Shown here piece after piece: positions 29,735-37,929 of a stretch of DNA of 64,000 bases. This DNA is from Stutzerimonas stutzeri. GTDB lineage: Bacteria; Pseudomonadota; Gammaproteobacteria; Pseudomonadales; Pseudomonadaceae. Each line of letters starts with the position of its first letter. Position 1 is the stretch's first letter. Location of the stretch: positions 23,949-87,948 of the forward strand of contig NZ_JAMOHY010000013.1 of NCBI RefSeq assembly GCF_024448695.1, read 5' to 3'. Under the pieces are notes generated by a model. It did not search any database. It was not told the DNA's origin and worked only from the letters and a program-made list of their open reading frames with translations. The translations under genes and the position numbers were made by a program.

Positions 29735-30267
29735 CAGGCGATCTCCACCGTCAGTTCATGGGCCACCCCAGCCGCTGCGCCCTTGCCGTTGCGCTGCTCG
29801 TGCTCGATCTGCACCAGTTCCTCGGCGTACCAGCGACGACGCACGTTGACCACCCAATAGGTCAGCGAGGCGGCCAGCAGCGAGAGAATCACCGCTGAGA
29901 AAGCCACGGTGAGGTTGTCACTGACCTGATCCAGCTGGCCACTGGAAAGCCCCTTGAGCGCCGGCCCCATGGGAATCATGGTGGCCACCAGGCCGAGCAT
30001 CGGTGTCACGCGGGTGACAATGCGCGGCACCTCCAGGCGCTTGAAGGCCAGGGTTTCCAGCTCCACCGCGCTCATATCCGGCGCCTGGCGCCAGCTGTGC
30101 AGCAGGTCGAAGCCGCGCGCATCGCCCTGGCGACGCTGACGCGACTGCCAGAGAAACCCACCGACGGCATAGAAGGCATAGAGAAACATCAGGATCACCG
30201 CCAGCAGCACCGGCAGCATGAACAGTTGGCTGGCGCTGTAAAGCGCCGATTCGACGAGGTATTGCAT
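29734..30267 (-). CDS. MotA/TolQ/ExbB-family proton channel protein
   Basis: 177 residues, three membrane segments (about 13-36, 85-105, 118-140). The family signature is RVTPMLGLVATMIPMGPALKGL (cut near the end), resembling the TPxLGLLGTVxGM of ExbB/TolQ. ATG 30267 has GGGAG at a good distance; ATG 30285, overlapping the preceding stop, is the alternative. With the DUF2149 protein it could form a dedicated proton-driven motor for the receptor or for the chelatase-like protein. Equivalent to HmuU of Bacteroidetes loci by order. Confidence 0.85.
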   Translation of the reverse strand: MQYLVESALYSASQLFMLPVLLAVILMFLYAFYAVGGFLWQSRQRRQGDARGFDLLHSWRQAPDMSAVELETLAFKRLEVPRIVTRVTPMLGLVATMIPMGPALKGLSSGQLDQVSDNLTVAFSAVILSLLAASLTYWVVNVRRRWYAEELVQIEHEQRNGKGAAAGVAHELTVEIA

Positions 30268-30281
30268 GGGTTCTCCCTGGG

Positions 30282-33200
30282 TCATGCACGGACCGGCAGG
30301 CGCCGGCCCTGTTGATAAATTCCGGCCAGCAGTGCCAGCCCCACCAGCAGCAATGCCACCAGCGGTAGCCAGTCGAAAGGCTGCGGCTGAGCCTGCTGTT
30401 TTTCCAGTTTCTGGCCTTGCACCTGCTGCACCGGCGTGGCGGCGTCGGGTTCGCCGGGCGGCGTCTCGGCGCTGTCGCTGGCAGGAGCAGCGAGGCCGAA
30501 GCCGGCGGCGGCCTGCTCGACGTATTCGCTGAACTTCGCGTTGTCGCTGATCACGTCATGTTGCTCAGCCAATGCCTGCCAGCGCTGCGCCAACTGCTGC
30601 AGCGTCTGGGCGTCGGTGTCCCAGTACTCCTTGCGCGCCACTTCCAGCAGACGTTCGATCAGTTGCGCCTGGGCCTGAGGGTGGTGTTTCTCAAACCATT
30701 TATTGATGCCCAGCTCCAGCTTGTCGTCGACGTAGACGGCCTTGAACTCGTCCCATTGGTCGCTGCGCACGGTTTCCGGTGCGGTGACCTGCCAGCCCCA
30801 CAGGTTGTTGGCGGTGCCCAGCACCTCCAGTGCGCCGCTGTAGCCTTCCTGCTGGATGGACTTGATCCAGCCGGGGTGGAAGTAGCGGGCGCGCAGGTCA
30901 CGGGCTAGGAAGCCCGCAGCGGTTTCGCTGCGCGGGTTGTCGGCGTCGCGCAGGTTACTGATGTACAGCTCCGGCGACTGGCCATCCAGATGGCGCACCG
31001 CAAGGCCCAGGCCGCCCAGATACTGGAAGGGATCATCGGTGGTGAGCATGCCGTAGAGGTTGGAAGAGCGCGACAGCACTGCGCCCTGCACGCCACGCAG
31101 TTGCTCGGCATAGAGGTTCACCGTGGATTTCTCGCCCCAGCGTTCGCTGTCCGGGCCGTAGGCGAACTGCATGCGCTCCAGGTACAACTCAGCCAGTTTT
31201 TCCTCGCCGGCGGCGCGGTCCTGGCCACCGTCGGCGGCTTCGCCGAAGCTGTCGCTGGCCAACGTGGCGCCCTCCAGGCCGGTGCTGTAAGCACCGGATT
31301 CCGAAGAGAAGATCCGCGTGCGTGCCGCCAGCGACGCTTCCTCGGCAGGCAGCCCGCGCGCCAGCAGCGCCTGCTCAATACGCCGGCTGTTGGCGGCTAT
31401 CACGTTGTCCGGCTCGTCCAGGGTGCTGGCCTGGTCGGCGGCCTGAGCCAGCCAGTGCATGACGTTGGGGAACTGATCACGGTACAGGCCGGTGGCGGAG
31501 ATCACTGCGTCGATGCGCGGACGGCTCAGCTCGGCAGCAGGAATTGCCTCGATGCCGGTCACCCGCCCGGCGGCGTCCCACTGAGGCTTGAAGCCCATCA
31601 CCGCCAGCACCTGGGCTTCGAGCATGCCGAAGTGGCGCATGGTTTCCACCGACCAGAGGGTGAAGGCCAGCTTGTTTGGGTAGTCGCCATGCAGTTCACG
31701 GTGTTGCTCGATCAATCGTTCGGCGGCCACCTTGCCGGCTTCCCAGGCTTCGCGAGTCGGAATGCGCGAAGGATCGAAGCCGTACAGGTTGCGCCCGGTG
31801 GGCAGGCTGTCGGGATTCTTGATCGGGTCGCCGCCGTAGGAGCTGGGCACATGGCGACCCTGCAAGGCACCGAAGTAGCCATCCAGTTCGCTGTCGTTGC
31901 CCAGCTTTTGCCAGTAGTCGCGACCCCGCTCCAGCAGTTCGCCGATGACCGGGTCGCCCGTCCAGGGCTGGTTCTGCCGGACATGACTGTCCAGCAGTGT
32001 CCACACCGGGGTAGAGCGAATCTGCTCGTAGTCGACCAGCAGCAGTTCTTCCGGATCATCCGGCGCCAGCGCCGCCAGCAGTGGCTTGCCGAGCATCTGC
32101 TGCACGGTGAGCAGACGCAGGTCACTGTCCGCCGGCACCCCGAAGCGGGCCAGGCCCAGCGGTTGCTGCTCCAGCGCCAGGTCGTGCAGCTGCACGTGCA
32201 GAGCGTCGACGAAGGCGCTGAAATCGTCATTGATGGCCGACATGTCGAGCGCCATGTCCTTGTCGATCTTCAGTTCGCCGGTCAGCTCCTGGATACGTGC
32301 GGCGGTGGCGCTGCGCACCTCGCCCTCGGTCATGTTGAGCCATTGGTGCAGCAGGTCGTGCAGCTCGTTGAGCTGGCCATGCAGCCCCGCCGGGCCGAAC
32401 GACGGCGTGTTGTGGCTGATGGTCACCGCGCGGCCACGGCGCTTGGTTTGCAGCGCTTCGCCGATGTTGTCGACGATATAGGGGTAGATCACCGGCAAAT
32501 CGCCGAGCACCAGATACGGCGCCTCCAGTACGTCCAGGCCGCGCTCCTTGCCCGGCTGCCATTCGGACGAGCCATGGGTGCCGAAATGCACCAGCGCATC
32601 GGCGCCGAAACCTTCGCGCAGCCACAGGTAGGCCGCCAGGTAGCTGTGCGACGGCGGCACCTTGGTGTCGTGGTAGAGCGCCTTCTCGCGGTCGTCCAGG
32701 CGTTCGCCACGCGGTGGCTGCGGCATGATGACCTGCTTGCCCAGTTGCAGGCGTGGAATGACGAAAGCGCTCTCTCCGGTCAGGAACAATCCGGCCTGTT
32801 GCGGCTTGCCCCAGCGTTCGAGAATCGGCTGACGCACGGCTTCGGGCAGGCCATCGAACCAGGCCTGGTAGGTTTCCAGCGGCAGGCGTGCGGCGCGCTC
32901 GTTGGCCAGCAATTCCTCCAGCTTGCCGTCACGGTAGAACGGCGCCAGCAAGCCGCTCAGTTCCTCAATCAGCCGCGTTTCGTCGGTCTGTTCCACGTTG
33001 TATCCGCGCTCGGCATAGGCGTCGAGCAAACGCTCCAGGCTGCGCGGCACATTGAGGAAAGAAGCGCCGAGGTTCTTCTCGCCGGGCGGGTAGTTGTAGA
33101 ACTGGATGGCCGTTTTCACGTCTTCGTGGGGCAGCCGTTGCAGGCGCGCCAGGCGCATGGCCTTGTCGATCACCGCCTGCAACTGGCGCTCGATGGAGAC

Positions 33201-34235
33201 GATGTCGCCATCGGCCTTGCGCGTAGCGGCGGCGAACAGCGGGTCGATCAGTCCGGCGAACTCCGGCTGCGCCAGGTAGAAGGGAATGTCCTGAGGATCG
33301 AGGCCCTTGGGATCGACTTCCCAGTCCGCCTGCTCGCCGCCCCGGTAGGGCATGGCCTGCAATACCGGGATGCCGAGCTGCTCGAACTCTTCCTTGCGGC
33401 CCGCGCCGTTGAGCATGATCTGCATATTGATCAGCACATCGGCCCGCGGCTGGCCGGCACTGCTGAGCAGCGCGGTGATCTCGCCGTTGCCCATGGCCGA
33501 GGTGTACAGCGGCACGGCCAGCGCACCGGCAGTCTCGATGCGGTGCAGCGTGTCATCGACGAAACCGGTCAGCCCGGAATCCATATAGGCCTTATGAAAG
33601 AGCACGCCGATCAGCGGCACCTCGGGACGCAGCTCGACGCCCTTCCAGGTGAGGAAGTCGTCCAGGCTGGCGAAGATGCGGCCCTGCGCCTCAGGGTGAT
33701 AGATGCCGGCTTGCGGATGAATCTCCGGCGCAGTACAGGTCGCGCCGTCTGCACCACTGAACTGCGCCTGCAGGCGACAGAAGAAGCCGTTGAAATTAGG
33801 TACGCCACCGTTGCTGTAATAGACATCCAGGTCGGCGATCAACGCTTCGGACAACTGCCGGCCACGGCTGCCATCACGGCGCAGCCAGACCCAGGACGTC
33901 TGCACGGCATCCAGCAGCGGGCCCAGGCTCATCTGCACGGTGCCCAGCGCCGCGCCATAAGGCGCGTCGATCACCAGTAGGTCATAGTCATCCAGCTCGG
34001 CCTTGCCCGGCGTCGCGGCGGAGCTATCCAGCATGCGGTAGTCGAGTGCGAAGCCGGCTGCGGCAGCTAGCGGTTTCAGACGCTCGAACTTGCCTGCCTG
34101 CACCGGCGCGGCGGCGATGAACAGTAGGCGCTTGGACGGCACTGTCTCGGCCTGGATACGCATGGACTGGCTCAGCACCAGCAGGCCACAGACGAACAGC
34201 ATCAGCGTCTTGCCCAGCATGAAGAGTTCGCGCAT
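30282..34235 (-). CDS. Exported CobN/Mg-chelatase H-like protein (HmuS-like)
   Basis: 1317 residues. CobN/BchH core motifs are clear: ALVHFGTHGSSEWQPGKERG (His550 and His554), PYIVDNIGEALQTKRRGRAV, RSSNLYGMLTTDDPFQYLGG and LEVLGTANNLWGWQV. Unlike cytoplasmic cobaltochelatase it begins with a signal-like segment (about 1-29, ...MRIQAETVPS) and ends with a single helix (LPLVALLLVGLALLAGIY) plus a basic tail, so the large domain should be periplasmic and membrane-anchored. No CobS/CobT or BchI/D partner is nearby. HmuS proteins of Bacteroidetes haem loci have this architecture, and recent work suggests they remove iron from haem (recalled). Its start overlaps the receptor stop (TGATG). Confidence 0.88.
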   Translation of the reverse strand: MRELFMLGKTLMLFVCGLLVLSQSMRIQAETVPSKRLLFIAAAPVQAGKFERLKPLAAAAGFALDYRMLDSSAATPGKAELDDYDLLVIDAPYGAALGTVQMSLGPLLDAVQTSWVWLRRDGSRGRQLSEALIADLDVYYSNGGVPNFNGFFCRLQAQFSGADGATCTAPEIHPQAGIYHPEAQGRIFASLDDFLTWKGVELRPEVPLIGVLFHKAYMDSGLTGFVDDTLHRIETAGALAVPLYTSAMGNGEITALLSSAGQPRADVLINMQIMLNGAGRKEEFEQLGIPVLQAMPYRGGEQADWEVDPKGLDPQDIPFYLAQPEFAGLIDPLFAAATRKADGDIVSIERQLQAVIDKAMRLARLQRLPHEDVKTAIQFYNYPPGEKNLGASFLNVPRSLERLLDAYAERGYNVEQTDETRLIEELSGLLAPFYRDGKLEELLANERAARLPLETYQAWFDGLPEAVRQPILERWGKPQQAGLFLTGESAFVIPRLQLGKQVIMPQPPRGERLDDREKALYHDTKVPPSHSYLAAYLWLREGFGADALVHFGTHGSSEWQPGKERGLDVLEAPYLVLGDLPVIYPYIVDNIGEALQTKRRGRAVTISHNTPSFGPAGLHGQLNELHDLLHQWLNMTEGEVRSATAARIQELTGELKIDKDMALDMSAINDDFSAFVDALHVQLHDLALEQQPLGLARFGVPADSDLRLLTVQQMLGKPLLAALAPDDPEELLLVDYEQIRSTPVWTLLDSHVRQNQPWTGDPVIGELLERGRDYWQKLGNDSELDGYFGALQGRHVPSSYGGDPIKNPDSLPTGRNLYGFDPSRIPTREAWEAGKVAAERLIEQHRELHGDYPNKLAFTLWSVETMRHFGMLEAQVLAVMGFKPQWDAAGRVTGIEAIPAAELSRPRIDAVISATGLYRDQFPNVMHWLAQAADQASTLDEPDNVIAANSRRIEQALLARGLPAEEASLAARTRIFSSESGAYSTGLEGATLASDSFGEAADGGQDRAAGEEKLAELYLERMQFAYGPDSERWGEKSTVNLYAEQLRGVQGAVLSRSSNLYGMLTTDDPFQYLGGLGLAVRHLDGQSPELYISNLRDADNPRSETAAGFLARDLRARYFHPGWIKSIQQEGYSGALEVLGTANNLWGWQVTAPETVRSDQWDEFKAVYVDDKLELGINKWFEKHHPQAQAQLIERLLEVARKEYWDTDAQTLQQLAQRWQALAEQHDVISDNAKFSEYVEQAAAGFGLAAPASDSAETPPGEPDAATPVQQVQGQKLEKQQAQPQPFDWLPLVALLLVGLALLAGIYQQGRRLPVRA

Positions 34236-36151
34236 CAGAAACTGGCCTCCACTGCCAGCCATCCGGTGCGGCCTTGCTCGACATAGCCGAACAGCTCGGA
34301 CTTGTCCTCCAGGCGCAGGTCACCAACGTTCTGCACGCCGCCACGCAGCATCAGGTTGTCATGTAGCTGATAGCCAAGGCTGGCATTGACCAGGCTGTAA
34401 CCCGGCGCGCGTTCCTGGCCGCTGGTGCCTTCCAGGTGCTGCTTGCCGATGTATTCCCATTGCAGCAGCGCATTCCACTTGCCTGCCTGCCACTCCAGCG
34501 ATGGCGTGGCGGTGAACTCCGGACGGCCGTTGAGCTTGGCGTCGGTCTTGGCGTTGCGCGCATCCATCCAGTTCAGGGTGGTGCCCAGGGCAATGCCATA
34601 AGCCAACTCGCGACGTGCCGAAAGCTCCACACCTTCGATGCGGGCTTCCTCGATGTTGTCGTACTGGTAGATGGTGCGCGGCGGCATGCCCGGCTCGCGC
34701 CGCAGCACGCGGTAGTAGATCAGGTCGTCGATTTCGTTGCGGTAGAGGTTGGCGGTGTAGACGCTGCGCTCGTCATGCCAATCCACGCCCAGCTCGAAGG
34801 AGCGGCTGGTTTCCGGCTTGATGTCGGCATTGCCAAGGAAGGTGTGCGGGCCTTCGGCACCGACGTAGTTGGGCGAGATTTGCTTCAGGGTCGGTGCCCG
34901 GAAGGCCTCGCCGTAGCCTGCTTTGAAGGTCAGCTCCGACGTGGCTCGCCAGACCAGCCAGGCACGCGGGCTGGTTTCGCGGCCGAATATCTCGTGATCG
35001 TCCAGACGCGCGCCGAGGGTCAGTGCCCAGTCGTCGGCCAGGGCGATTTCATCCTGGATGAACACCGCCTTGTGCACCACCGCGTCGGAGCCGCCGATCA
35101 GACCGGCGTTCTCCAGACGTTCGTCACGGTACTCGCCACCGACGGTCAGGGCATGGCTATCGCCGAGGTGAAAAGCCAGGCTGGCGTCCCAGACGTCATC
35201 GCGAATCGACTGCGGGCGGGTCGGTGCCAGGTTCTGGGTGCGCGTGTTGGTGACATCGAACTCCGAACGGGTGAAGCGCAGCTGCGATTGCAGCGCGCCC
35301 CAGTCGGCGTTCCAGGCCAGGGAATCCTGGCTGCGTTCCAGCTCGTAGGTGTCCAGATAGATAGGGCGTGCGTAGTAGGCATATTGCTGATTGCGGTCAC
35401 GGGTCTCGTCGCTGCGCAGCATGTCGAGTTTCAGTGTCTGGCCCTGGATCGGGCTGTAGCTCAGTCCCAGGTTGCCGGTCTGGCGGTCCTGGCCTTCCAC
35501 TTCAGAGACGCGCGCGTCCTGCTCCCAGGGTGTGGATTCGCGGCGCACTTCCTCGACGCTCAGCGCCAGGTTCAAACCTTCGGCCAACGGCCCGGAAGCA
35601 CGTGCGGCCATACGATGACCATTGCCAGTATCGCCATCGCCCACTTCGCCACGCAGCGTGACGCCGCCATGCCATTCGCTCTGCGCCTGGCGGGTGATGA
35701 TATTGATCACCCCGCCGATGGCTTCCGAGCCGTACAACGCGGACATCGGCCCGCGAACCACTTCGATGCGCTCGATTTGCTCAATGCCGACCCAGCCGTA
35801 CTGGTAGTCGGAATGGCCGATAGTGTCGTCAGTGGAGGAAATGCGCCGACCATCGATCAGCACCAGGGTATGGCGGTCTTCCGCGCCACGAATGCTGAGG
35901 GTCTTGCGTCCGCCGACCTGACGGCCGTTGAGGCTGATACCCGGCGTGCCGCGCAGGGCTTCGAGCAGGTTGGTGGCGCCGCGCGCCTTGATCTGCTCGG
36001 CGGTGATGACCGTCACTGCCGCCGGTGCATCGGCCAGCGCCTGTGCGCTTCGAGTGGCGGTCACCACCATTGGATTGAGTTCGGTCGTGCCTGCGGCAAG
36101 AACTGCCGGAGAAACCATGATGCATGCCATTGCCAGCGCGTGCCTGCGCAT
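34235..36151 (-). CDS. TonB-dependent outer-membrane receptor, probable haem/tetrapyrrole (HmuR-like)
   Basis: 638 residues. Signal peptide (about 1-20), plug domain with TRSAQALADAPAAVTVITAEQ (cut), RGAEDRHTLVLIDGRRI and EVVRGPMSALYGSEAIGGVI. The 22-strand barrel ends in Phe (WLAVEASF), as outer-membrane proteins do. Between FRAP (417-420) and GNADIKPE lies His436, the arrangement of the FRAP...NPxL box in haem receptors. BtuB/CirA-like similarity is also possible. ATG 36151 follows GAGGGGG; a GTG six bases upstream would overlap that site. First gene of the operon, preceded by a Fur-box-like sequence. Confidence 0.88.
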   Translation of the reverse strand: MRRHALAMACIMVSPAVLAAGTTELNPMVVTATRSAQALADAPAAVTVITAEQIKARGATNLLEALRGTPGISLNGRQVGGRKTLSIRGAEDRHTLVLIDGRRISSTDDTIGHSDYQYGWVGIEQIERIEVVRGPMSALYGSEAIGGVINIITRQAQSEWHGGVTLRGEVGDGDTGNGHRMAARASGPLAEGLNLALSVEEVRRESTPWEQDARVSEVEGQDRQTGNLGLSYSPIQGQTLKLDMLRSDETRDRNQQYAYYARPIYLDTYELERSQDSLAWNADWGALQSQLRFTRSEFDVTNTRTQNLAPTRPQSIRDDVWDASLAFHLGDSHALTVGGEYRDERLENAGLIGGSDAVVHKAVFIQDEIALADDWALTLGARLDDHEIFGRETSPRAWLVWRATSELTFKAGYGEAFRAPTLKQISPNYVGAEGPHTFLGNADIKPETSRSFELGVDWHDERSVYTANLYRNEIDDLIYYRVLRREPGMPPRTIYQYDNIEEARIEGVELSARRELAYGIALGTTLNWMDARNAKTDAKLNGRPEFTATPSLEWQAGKWNALLQWEYIGKQHLEGTSGQERAPGYSLVNASLGYQLHDNLMLRGGVQNVGDLRLEDKSELFGYVEQGRTGWLAVEASF

Positions 36152-36236
36152 ATTCACCCCCTCGGAAGAATGAGAATGGCTGGCTTGGGATTCAAGGCCC
36201 TGGCTGGCTAAGAGTTGTATTGGTATCGACGAACAT

Positions 36237-36255
36237 CTTAATGAGAACTATTAGC
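36237..36255. promoter_or_regulatory. Fur-box-like site upstream of the receptor operon
   Basis: Read on the minus strand, GCTAATAGTTCTCATTAAG matches about 13 of 19 positions of the Fur consensus and keeps the AAT...CATTA core. It lies 86-104 bases upstream of the receptor ATG, so iron repression of the whole operon is likely. By-eye match; not scored with a matrix. Confidence 0.55.
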
Positions 36256-36442
36256 AAATGCAATTGAGCACGTGTGAATACCGTAGCGGACATTCCGCCA
36301 TCGAGAGGGTGCGTGTGAAGGTAGGTCGTCAGCCGCTGCGTAAGGCCTCGATCCGCTAGTCGGGTTGAAAGACATATGCCAATGCCATGCGCTACACCGT
36401 ACTGTCGCAGGGCCAGCGGCTGCGGCTTGATGGGCTGGCCAT

Positions 36443-36562
36443 TTATGGAAGGCACTCGGGCGTATGGGTTCGTCCAAGGCTATGACCGGCGAAGCGGCAG
36501 CCGGCCAGGAGTGCGAGCAGGAGAGGGCAGGCGTACTGTTTGGCGAGACTCTTGTTTTTCAT
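36443..36562 (-). CDS. Possible truncated lipoprotein
   Basis: 39-residue frame MKNKSLAKQYACPLLLALLAGC... followed by 17 residues and a stop. The positively charged start, hydrophobic stretch and LLAGC lipobox (Cys22) look like a lipoprotein signal, but almost no mature protein remains and the ribosome site is poor. It could be the stub of a gene broken when the region was rearranged. The remaining sequence between 36260 and 36810 has no gene I can support. Confidence 0.3.
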   Translation of the reverse strand: MKNKSLAKQYACPLLLALLAGCRFAGHSLGRTHTPECLP

Positions 36563-36814
36563 GGCTGCTTGCCCGTTCCGTAGTGTCCAGCTCACAGGCC
36601 GCTGACGTAAATGCTGCGCAGCTTCTCTTTGGTGTGCGGGGCAACCACCGAGACGCTTTTCCGGGCGCCAAGCTTTCGCGAACCATGGCAGTTTCTCCTC
36701 GATGCTTCAGCAGCGACGCAGCTCCTGGCCGAGCGCTTCGGTAGTCTTATCTGGTTGTCCGCGGCTGAGTGGACACTGACTTAAAGTGGATAATGTCCGC
36801 CGCAAGGAGTGCTC

Positions 36815-37110
36815 ATGACCCAGACCAGACGGCGCTTTCCCGAATCCTTCAAACCCGAGGGGTAGACCAGTGTGCTTGCCGGCACGCCGCTTCGTCATGT
36901 GGCTCACGCGTTGGTATTGCTGAAAGCCTGCTAGGCAAATGGACGCGCCAGTACAGCAGCAAGGTGACGAAACTTTTCTGGGCAACGGCAAGCAGCGTGG
37001 CGTGAGTGTGGAGTTGCGTCGGCTACGCTAGCAACTGGGCCACACCATGGAGCGCGAGGCTCTTCGCGTAGACATAGAAGGCTTGATAGCTCGCAGGTGT
37101 GCTGCAGCGG
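36815..37110 (+). pseudogene. IS3-family transposase orfA remnant
   Basis: ATG 36815, preceded by AAGGAG, starts MTQTRRRFPESFKPEG, then an in-frame stop and TSVLAGTPLRHVAHAL. The continuation GIAESLLGKWTRQYSSKVTK is in another frame, and VELRRLRQQLG-like text follows near 37010. This is the helix-turn-helix and leucine-zipper part of an IS3-type OrfA with at least one stop and two frame changes. No OrfB (DDE) and no clear terminal repeats remain. Confidence 0.6.
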
Positions 37111-37215
37111 TTCCATGAACACATGAGCAGCCCGTTTGCATATATGGAGGTCTTGAGGGGGCTTAACGAATCAGGGGGGCTGATGCGCTCATGAACACTC
37201 TCAACATAGCCTATT

Positions 37216-37243
37216 GTTTAACATAATATAGATTATGCGAAGC
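37216..37243 (-). other. dif: dif-type XerC/XerD recombination site
   Basis: On the minus strand the 28-mer is a XerC arm GCTTCGCATAA, central TCTATA and XerD arm TTATGTTAAAC. It differs from the E. coli/Pseudomonas dif pattern (GCATAA, 6-bp centre, TTATGTTAAA) only at a few outer positions and one central base. GGGNAGGG (KOPS-like) motifs that I could find point towards it: plus strand at 13346, 21448 and 28778 on the left; minus strand at 38423, 51548, 54158 and 55785 on the right. It is either the chromosomal dif or a copy carried by an element using Xer. Confidence 0.75.
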
Positions 37244-37441
37244 GCCTTGTTTAAGTAGATGGGGCGGATGGCTGCACGGTTAGGGCTTCGGTCCCTGCGC
37301 TACGCTCGGTCCCAAGCCCAACCGCTTGCTTTCCGGCATTGACGGTTTCAGATGCGCCACCAAGGACATAGCCAGCCATATTCTGATTGATCGGCCCGCT
37401 CCAAGGCGTGACCAATCGACCGTCAATTATGCGAAGCGCCT
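37232..37441. repeat. 16-bp direct repeat of the XerC arm (37232-37247 and 37426-37441)
   Basis: ATTATGCGAAGCGCCT occurs twice, 194 bases apart. The first copy is the XerC side of the dif site; at the second, the central and XerD parts are replaced by unrelated sequence. Each copy is followed by a strong hairpin (CGGTTaGGGCTT/AAGCCCAACCG at 37277-37324; CGCCCGTC/GACGGGCG near 37480-37531) sharing GCTACGCTC. The whole 37111-37572 stretch holds no gene. Confidence 0.6.
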
Positions 37442-37572
37442 AATCAGAGTGTCGGGAGCGAAGAGCTAATCAAGGTAGCGCCCGTCTCGCCGCTACGCTC
37501 CGAGACAAGCCGCTCGGCGGCTCGACGGGCGATTACTGGTAGCGTGAGACAAGGTTCCGAGCATTAAGGGAG

Positions 37573-37929
37573 TCATCCGAGAACCTTCAGCAAAGTCAGC
37601 CTAGAGATGTCCACGTAGTCCGGTTCAAACCCATCTTGCTTCAAAAGAAGACTGGTTTCGATCCCGTCATCAGCGGAACCTATATGGACAGCGAGCACCT
37701 TGGCCTCATAAACAAAAGATTCGTCAACAGGCCCACGGTCATCGTCATAGTCAGCCTGCAAAAGCTCACCAACACGAACACGTTTACCTACAAGCGAAAG
37801 AGGCTCGATACTCGCCATGCCATCGAGACAACATGATATTTTTTCAATTTGGAACGGTAACTGAAGGCGAGCGTCAAAAGCGCGACCAGCAGTGTTTATG
37901 TTGGTTTGCGTAGAATTGGTAGCAGCCAT
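37573..37929 (-). CDS. Hypothetical protein of the dif-side module
   Basis: 118 residues, acidic, no membrane segment or motif I recognise. Centre: LVGKRVRVGELLQADYDDDRG then DESFVYEAKVLAVHIGSADDGIE, read as beta-rich. A good ribosome site (AGGAGATCGAA) precedes the ATG, which favours a real gene. Base composition is more AT-rich than the housekeeping genes, and it lies between the dif site and a ribbon-helix-helix gene on the same strand, suggesting a small mobile element. Confidence 0.55.
   Translation of the reverse strand: MAATNSTQTNINTAGRAFDARLQLPFQIEKISCCLDGMASIEPLSLVGKRVRVGELLQADYDDDRGPVDESFVYEAKVLAVHIGSADDGIETSLLLKQDGFEPDYVDISRLTLLKVLG

Noticed and set aside
30990..33980. Very long open frame on the plus strand opposite the chelatase-like gene
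   Set aside because: It is the antisense of a strongly conserved coding sequence in GC-rich DNA; the product has no motif, and similar long antisense frames lie opposite acnB, acnD and malQ.
30282..34235. Cobalamin-biosynthesis cobaltochelatase CobN with a BtuB-type receptor
   Set aside because: There is no cob gene, no CobS/CobT and no recognisable cobalamin riboswitch; the large protein has export and anchor segments, and HemP plus a Fur-like box point to haem. BtuB-like transport is kept as an alternative only.
36192..36455. LysR effector-domain remnant on the minus strand (AHGIGICLSTRLADRGL)
   Set aside because: Only a short stretch resembles the domain and it has no flanking support; it overlaps the receptor promoter region and is probably chance.
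37232..37540. Integron attC sites
   Set aside because: The hairpins carry GTTAGGG...CCCAACC in the reverse order of RYYYAAC...GTTRRRY, no integrase gene is present, and the dif interpretation explains the conserved blocks better.
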